This document shows positions 25,001 to 29,485 of a DNA stretch of 29,485 bases, one piece after another (within the stretch, counting starts at the first letter, position 1; each line of letters opens with the position of its first letter). A program made the translations under genes and the position numbers. A model generated the notes under the pieces. That model saw only the letters and a list, made by a program, of their open reading frames with translations, was not told the origin of the DNA and did no database searches. This DNA is from CAYLRY01 sp964386535 (GTDB taxonomy: Bacteria; Chloroflexota; Dehalococcoidia; Dehalococcoidales; UBA3254), in the NCBI GenBank assembly GCA_964386535.1, contig CAYLRY010000039.1, positions 1 through 29,485 on the forward strand, in the 5' to 3' direction.

Positions 25001-25984
25001 TTACCGAATATTGAATATTTTTGCGGCAGTTCCTCCCAGCATGGCTTCAATATCATCTTTAGGCAGGTCTAATTTTTTGATATTTTCGATAAATTGGCGT
25101 GCCTTTAGCGGGTTGTGATCATAGTTGAAAGGCCAGTCAGAGCCGAACATCAATTTCCGGGGACTTATAGTGGTCAGGGCGCATTTTACCGCGGCCATGC
25201 CGCCTTCGCGTCCGGCCATATTAAAGTAAAGCTTATTAAAATATTCCCGCCACGGCTTACTGATTAACGGCTTGTCCTGGTATAGACTGGGACAACCTGG
25301 TCCTACAAAGTCCATGTAAGCATCCATACGCTCCATGATAGCTGAAATACCGGCTCCAAAGTGGTTCATGACAAACACCAGATCAGGAAAGTCTTCCAGA
25401 ACCCCTCCCAGGCAGAGACGGAAGGTTTCCGTCAGCATATCCAGCTCACGGGCAATTACATAATGTAAAGCATAAGGTGCCATAGCAGCTTCATATCCGG
25501 AAGGATCCAGGGTCACATGCACATCGATTGGTACGCCTAACTCAGCTACTTTTTCATAAAAAGGCCACATTTCACGGGAATCCAGGTGCAGCCCCTCATT
25601 ACGGGTATGAATGTGGACTCCCTTCAAACCCAGATCTTTAACTGCCCTTTCCAGTTCTTTAAATGCAGCTTCACCTCCCAGTGGAGGAATGGTAGCCAGC
25701 CCAACCAGCCGTTTGGGCGCCTGCTTAATCATGCTGGCACAGTGGTCATTCCACCTGATGGCCTGTTCCAGGTTCTTGAGAGGATTAGTGGATAATACGG
25801 CTATATCAATGCCAGCCTTATCCATAAATTGTAACCTTTCTTCTACACGGGAGGATTCAATATAAGAAAGGACTTTCATTTTGCCGTCCTTGTCCCAGTA
25901 CCTTTCGCAGAACATGCCTGACTTGCTGGCTCCCTTTTCCAGTAATTCTTCAGTGGCAGCATGATGTTCAACGTCTATAATCAT
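25001..25984 (-). CDS. Amidohydrolase-2 family protein, ACMSD / resorcylate decarboxylase type
   Basis: Metal-dependent TIM-barrel enzyme, 327 aa. It opens MIIDVEHHAA, giving an E6-x-H8 metal motif as in gamma-resorcylate and 2,3-dihydroxybenzoate decarboxylases instead of the HxH of the four-gene array. H156 (IDVHVT), H208 (VMNHFG) and D283 (FGSDWPF) complete the expected site, and the end is AMLGGTAAKIFNI. Non-oxidative decarboxylation or hydrolysis of a ring acid is plausible but unproven. The start at ATG 25984 is chosen because GAGGAGGAA lies just upstream; the frame runs open to 26026, but that extension does not fit the family. A single gene with its own terminator, divergent from patB. 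Confidence 0.87.
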   Translation of the reverse strand: MIIDVEHHAATEELLEKGASKSGMFCERYWDKDGKMKVLSYIESSRVEERLQFMDKAGIDIAVLSTNPLKNLEQAIRWNDHCASMIKQAPKRLVGLATIPPLGGEAAFKELERAVKDLGLKGVHIHTRNEGLHLDSREMWPFYEKVAELGVPIDVHVTLDPSGYEAAMAPYALHYVIARELDMLTETFRLCLGGVLEDFPDLVFVMNHFGAGISAIMERMDAYMDFVGPGCPSLYQDKPLISKPWREYFNKLYFNMAGREGGMAAVKCALTTISPRKLMFGSDWPFNYDHNPLKARQFIENIKKLDLPKDDIEAMLGGTAAKIFNIR

Positions 25985-26048
25985 TAGGCAATTCCTCCTC
26001 AAGCCATTTTTGTCATTATAGCGCATCCAGGCTTAAACCAATAATCTT

Positions 26049-26073
26049 GGGCCGCCCCTTTAAGGGATGGCCC
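26049..26073. promoter_or_regulatory. Hairpin in the divergent region upstream of patB
   Basis: GGGCC (26049-26053) pairs with GGCCC (26069-26073), enclosing CCCTT-T-AAGGG (26056-26066). There is no T tract, so it is not a terminator. It lies between two divergent genes and could be an operator or a leader structure. Confidence 0.35.
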
Positions 26074-26179
26074 TTGCGGGCATTTATAATTGTAATGAAA
26101 ACAGAGGGGATGTAAAATTGACAATAATTGTTTCATATGGTTACGAGTTAACACTTAGGTATGATAAGAGGAACGTAAA

Positions 26180-27391
26180 GTGAAATATGATTTTGATACA
26201 GTCTGCGACCGCAGTAATACCAATTGCGCCAAATGGGACGCCAGAGCGGCGATGTTCGGCAGCCGGGATGTAATCCCCATGTGGGTGGCAGATATGGACT
26301 TCCCCTGTGCACAACCGGTAGTTGAAGCCTTGAAAAAACGGAGTGAGCATCCTTTTTATGGCTATACCCAGGCGGGCACCAATATTACTGAGGCTGTAGT
26401 AGAGCGAATGGAGCGTAAATTTAACTGGAAAATCAGGCCGGAATGGATAGTTTTCACCCCCGGTGTAGTCCCTGCTTTGACTGTTGCAGTCAGGGCGCTG
26501 ACCCATCCGGGCGATGAAATCATCTTACAGGAGCCGGTCTATTATCCCTTTTTCGGTGCAGTGACTTCCAGCGGCTGTCAGATAGCCAATAACGGGCTCC
26601 GGTTCATCGATGGACAGTACGAAATGGATTATAAAGACCTGGAAAAAAAATTTCACAGCAAACCCGGAATGCATACTGCGCCGAGCCGGGTGAAGGCAAT
26701 TATACTCTGTAATCCGCAAAACCCGGTTGGGCGACTCTGGAACAAAGACGAACTAACCAGAATGGGACAGATTGTCATAGGACATGGGGGTATTGTCATA
26801 TCGGATGAAATCCACTGCGAGCTCCTTTTCAGGGGATACCGGCATACACCCTTTGCCTCAATTTCAGAGGAATTTGAGCAGAATAGCCTGGTCTGCATGG
26901 CGCCTAGCAAGACCTTCAATCTGGCCGGGTTGAGTGCTTCCTCTATAATTATCCCAAATAAAAAGTTGCGCGAGAGCTTTAACAATATCAAAACCAGCAT
27001 ACTCCCGGGGCCCAGTCTTTATGGCCTGACCGGCCTGGAGGCAGCTTATCGCTACGGGGATGAATGGCTGGAACAGGTCCTGGATTATCTCCAGGCCAAC
27101 CTGGAATTTACCCTGGAATATTTTGCCAGGAATATTCCACTTATCCCGGTGGTTAAGCCCCAGGGTACTTACCTGCTCTGGCTGGACTGCCGCAAACTGG
27201 GTATGAATGATTTAGCCCTGAGAACTTTTATGAGAGTGAAAGCCAGGGTTGGATTGGATGATGGATTTCTTTTTGGTGCTGCCGGAAGCGGATTTCAGCG
27301 GATGAATATCGCTTGTCCGCGTTCACTTCTGGCAGAGGCATTAAGCAGGATTGAAAAGGCGGTCAATGATTTGAAGATCACAAAATATTGA
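26180..27391 (+). CDS. patB: PatB/MalY-type PLP-dependent C-S lyase / aminotransferase
   Basis: Fold-type I PLP enzyme of the cystathionine beta-lyase PatB/MalY group, which cleaves C-S bonds of cysteine conjugates or cystathionine and may transaminate. Visible: MWVADMDFPCAQPVVEAL, FYGYT near 59, the N-P motif CNPQNPVGRLW (177-187), SDEIHCELLF with the PLP-ring Asp209, and the Schiff-base Lys244 in APSKTFNLAGL. It ends with the usual C-terminal domain RMNIACPRSLL. 403 aa matches the family. The start is GTG at 26180 with AGAGGA seven bases upstream. No link to the catabolic genes is evident, so it may be a neighbour only. Confidence 0.9.
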   Translation: MKYDFDTVCDRSNTNCAKWDARAAMFGSRDVIPMWVADMDFPCAQPVVEALKKRSEHPFYGYTQAGTNITEAVVERMERKFNWKIRPEWIVFTPGVVPALTVAVRALTHPGDEIILQEPVYYPFFGAVTSSGCQIANNGLRFIDGQYEMDYKDLEKKFHSKPGMHTAPSRVKAIILCNPQNPVGRLWNKDELTRMGQIVIGHGGIVISDEIHCELLFRGYRHTPFASISEEFEQNSLVCMAPSKTFNLAGLSASSIIIPNKKLRESFNNIKTSILPGPSLYGLTGLEAAYRYGDEWLEQVLDYLQANLEFTLEYFARNIPLIPVVKPQGTYLLWLDCRKLGMNDLALRTFMRVKARVGLDDGFLFGAAGSGFQRMNIACPRSLLAEALSRIEKAVNDLKITKY

Positions 27392-27638
27392 ACTTTGATA
27401 TGGATACCAGCGGAAATGAAAAATAGCCATATTAATGTGTAACTTTATGCGAAGGCTTTTACCGGACAAATATTCCTCAGGATAACAGGATATCTCAGAA
27501 AGATTACTGGTAACTTAACAATTTATCTGGAGTAAGATATAAGGTTCAATTGCCCGGTTTCCAGAGGTATTAGAAAATTTTATTGCAGTCATAAATCTGC
27601 TATAAATAGCTTTATTAAGCCGGATTGAATCCTGCATA

Positions 27639-27667
27639 TTGCTTCGAAGGTTTAATTATGCTAACAT
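27639..27667 (+). promoter_or_regulatory. tRNA-Pro promoter
   Basis: TTGCTT (27639-27644), 17 bp, and TAACAT (27662-27667) preceded by TGC, an extended -10. The predicted start is ~5 nt before the mature tRNA. The rest of the 27392-27638 gap shows nothing else. Confidence 0.5.
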
Positions 27668-27678
27668 ATCAAAGAAGA

Positions 27679-27755
27679 CGGGATGTAGCGCAGCCTGGTA
27701 GCGCACCTGAATGGGGTTCAGGTGGTCGGCGGTTCAAATCCGCCCATCCCGACCA
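27679..27755 (+). tRNA. tRNA-Pro (anticodon GGG)
   Basis: 77-nt cloverleaf. The acceptor stem is CGGGATG/CATCCCG followed by discriminator A and an encoded CCA (27753-27755). The D arm is GCGC-AGCCTGGTA-GCGC. The anticodon arm is CCTGA-ATGGGGT-TCAGG with anticodon GGG. The T arm GGCGG-TTCAAAT-CCGCC is perfect. The integrase remnant follows directly, so this gene is a likely attachment site. Confidence 0.96.
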
Positions 27756-27809
27756 TCAATTTAGCCTCAAATCCACCCTCTGATTTTTCGGCTTGCCTAA
27801 ATGTTCCGG

Positions 27810-27869
27810 AAAAAGTTAACAAAAAGTTAACAAAAAAGAAAAAAAGCCCTTCTCAATTGTTAACTTTTT
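27810..27869. repeat. GTTAAC repeats, possible integrase arm-type sites
   Basis: Two adjacent copies of AAAAAGTTAAC (27810-27820, 27821-27831) with an 11-bp period, and a third inverted copy TTGTTAACTTTTT (27857-27869). They lie between the tRNA 3' end and the recombinase, where attL arm-binding sites are found in integrative elements. Confidence 0.45.
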
Positions 27870-29127
27870 TAGGGGCCCTGCAGGAAAAGTTGGGCTGGCC
27901 GGACCGCCGGATGGCCCAGGAACTGGGCATCTCCCGCACCTACTTCTCGCAGGTGAAAAAGGGGAAACGCCTCCCCGGGCCAAAACTGATGGGAAAAATT
28001 GCTTCCTTACCCCTGACCTGTTCCCCGGCTTTTACTAAAAACGTAAATTATGACCGCCCGTTTTTCGCAGTATATAATGTGGGGATAAAAAACGGGCAAA
28101 ACTTAGAGAAACACTTCGCCAGTTTTCTGCTGGCCAGGCAGGTGGAGGGAAAATCTCCAGCTACCCTGGCCTTTTATGGTCAGAATCTGGGCCGCTTTCT
28201 GTGGTGGTTAAAGCGCCACGGTACAGAACTGAGTCTCGAGGCCGTGGATGTTAATGTCATTCGCTCCTTTCTGGCCTATGTGCAGACCGCCACCCACCGC
28301 TGGGGCATAGGTTCCAGGTATTCGGAACATCAAGCCTCCATGTCCACGGTAGATGCCTATTGGCGTACCCTGCAGTCGTTTTTCGCCTGGCTGGTAAAAG
28401 AGAAAGTCCTCGAAGAAAAAGATAATCCCATCAAAAGGATCCCCCGGCCCAGGGTCCAGCAGAAAGTGGTCCGGGACATCCCGCTGGATTTGATAAACCA
28501 GGCCCTGCTGAACTTCGGCCAGACTACCTTCCTGGGTGCGCCATCATCCTCATGCTGCTGGACACAGGGATGCGGCTTTCCGAATGCGCGGGCATAAAAT
28601 TAACAGATCTAAATATGGAAGCCGGGCTCGTACGCGTTCTGGGGAAGGGGGGCATTGAACGGCTGGTAAGCCTGGGGAAGAATGCTAGGGCTGCACTGAA
28701 AGCCTATCTGGACCAGAGAATCGATCAGGACTCAGGCCATTTGTGGATAAATAAAAATGGAGAAGCGCTGGGCAGAAGTGGTTTACAGATTATGGTCTGG
28801 AGATTGAGCAAGCTGGGGGGAAACGTGCGGTGGTCGCCTCACACTTTCCGCAACACATTCGCGGTCAACTTCCTGCGCGATGGGGGCGATGTGTTTTCTC
28901 TTCAAATCCTGGGCGGTTGGACCGATCTGGAAATGCCCCGCCATTACACTGCGGCCCTGAAAGCTGAAGATGCCTTCAGGGTTCATACCAGAGCCAGCCC
29001 GGCGGATGCTTTGTCCCGTCTGACCCCGCCAGGTTATAATAAAGCCAGAAAAATCAGAGTTAAGAACCAGAGACGGAGTAATGATGGGGCACAGGGCAAA
29101 AAAGCTGGGCGGCTAGTCCTAACTTGA
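27857..29127 (+). pseudogene. Tyrosine recombinase/integrase with N-terminal HTH, frameshifted
   Basis: Site-specific recombinase of the phage integrase family, split between two frames. The first part (from about 27857) has an XRE-like HTH (MAQELGISRTYFSQVKKGKR) and a SAM-like core-binding domain (KSPATLAFYGQNLGRFLWWL ... SFFAWLVKEK). The frame breaks near 28540-28552; the catalytic domain resumes as LLDTGMRLSECAGIKL and holds Arg (TGMR), Lys (GKGG), HTFR, LGGW and the nucleophile Tyr in HYTAA. The break needs a small deletion, so it is probably inactive. No convincing start codon exists; TTG at 27857 is a guess, and the frame extends back into the tRNA. It lies directly after tRNA-Pro in the same orientation, as in genomic islands and prophages. 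Confidence 0.8.
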
Positions 29128-29272
29128 GTGCATCTCGAACAATAGATTTACTAAAATGGCGTTTATGGTATCTTCCACCGAAAAGGTTTTGTAAAATTTC
29201 TCTAGCTGTTCTGTCTTCTTCCTTCAAGCCATCACTTATAAATATGGTCAGTTGAGAAAGTGCATCTACCAT
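29060..29272 (-). CDS. Hypothetical small protein
   Basis: 70-aa frame with a good ribosome binding site (AGGAG about 11 bases before ATG 29272). The sequence contains SDGLKEEDRTAREILQNLFG and RYHKRHFSKSIVRDALKLG, basic and amphipathic, which I do not recognise. Its last ~22 codons overlap the end of the integrase remnant on the other strand, so the 3' end may come from a junction between two elements. It could be a truncated gene. Confidence 0.35.
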   Translation of the reverse strand: MVDALSQLTIFISDGLKEEDRTAREILQNLFGGRYHKRHFSKSIVRDALKLGLAAQLFCPVPHHYSVSGS

Positions 29273-29440
29273 CTATTCTTCACTCCTATCGTTATTATCT
29301 ACGAGTGAATTCATAGTCCTCTTCTGGATGATCCAAAAGGATTTCCTTTTGATTATGTCTATTCTATACAAAGTTTAGTTTCTGGACAATAGACACCCCT
29401 TTTAGAGCGTCGGGAAAGTACTTGATGGTTTGTCAAAAAC

Positions 29441-29485
29441 CACCATCTTTGATCCACCTGTCGCCACGGTCTTTGACCCACCCGG
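29441..29485. mobile_element. Possible IS21-family terminal repeats at the right edge
   Basis: TCTTTGATCCACC (29446-29458) and TCTTTGACCCACC (29470-29482) repeat with a 24-bp period; on the other strand they read GGTGGATCAAAGA and GGTGGGTCAAAGA. Multiple GTGGGTCAAA-type repeats near an end are characteristic of IS21 elements as I recall them. No transposase is in the window. The AT-rich stretch 29273-29440 shows no gene. Confidence 0.35.

Noticed and set aside
26118..26165. TTGACA (26118-26123) and TATGAT (26160-26165) as a patB promoter
   Set aside because: The spacing of 36 bp is incompatible with a single promoter, and neither hexamer has a good partner at 16-18 bp.
1..29485. CRISPR array, rRNA genes or replication origin
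   Set aside because: No regularly spaced repeat series, rRNA sequence or DnaA-box cluster was seen.

Overview
The window looks like chromosome of a strictly anaerobic Gram-positive bacterium of the class Clostridia, resembling Peptococcaceae or Desulfotomaculum/Pelotomaculum-type organisms. The reasons are the dgt-dnaG-sigA cluster behind a PEP synthase, strong AGGAGG ribosome binding sites, frequent TTG/GTG starts, a tungsten-type aldehyde:ferredoxin oxidoreductase and several CoA-transferases. The species is inferred from gene content and was not identified.

Layout. (1) 1-8.9 kb is housekeeping: the 3' part of ffh on the plus strand, then, convergent and on the minus strand, ppsA - dgt - dnaG - rpoD (transcribed in that order), with a near-consensus promoter at 8867-8895. 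(2) 9.07-13.66 kb, plus strand: a GctA/GctB-like family I CoA-transferase pair, a terminator, then two adjacent class III (CaiB/BaiF) CoA-transferases. (3) 13.77-13.96 kb: a decayed fragment resembling the C-terminus of a peptide-type solute-binding protein. (4) 14.07-20.25 kb: an IclR regulator divergent from a set of redox genes: a two-domain flavin/Fe-S enoate reductase, a tungsten AOR-family enzyme, an SDR dehydrogenase and a MoaD-like protein. A 35-bp inverted repeat between regulator and reductase coincides with the promoters. (5) 20.29-24.65 kb, minus strand: four tandem paralogous amidohydrolase-superfamily genes. (6) 25.0-27.4 kb: a fifth, distantly related amidohydrolase of the ACMSD/resorcylate-decarboxylase type and a divergent PatB/MalY C-S lyase or aminotransferase. 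(7) 27.68-29.49 kb: tRNA-Pro(GGG), a frameshifted HTH-tyrosine recombinase beside it, tandem GTTAAC repeats that may be integrase arm sites, and IS21-like terminal repeats at the right edge.

How the genes may work together (inference). Regions 2-6 look like an accessory anaerobic catabolic locus for a carboxylic acid, probably cyclic or aromatic. CoA-transferases would activate the acid and recycle CoA. The enoate-reductase-like flavoprotein, SDR and AOR would do the redox steps. The amidohydrolases would do hydrolytic, hydration or decarboxylation steps. The substrate cannot be read from the sequence. The most unusual element is the four-gene amidohydrolase array: the metal site and the C-terminus are nearly invariant, while the segment around residues 90-160 has diverged strongly.
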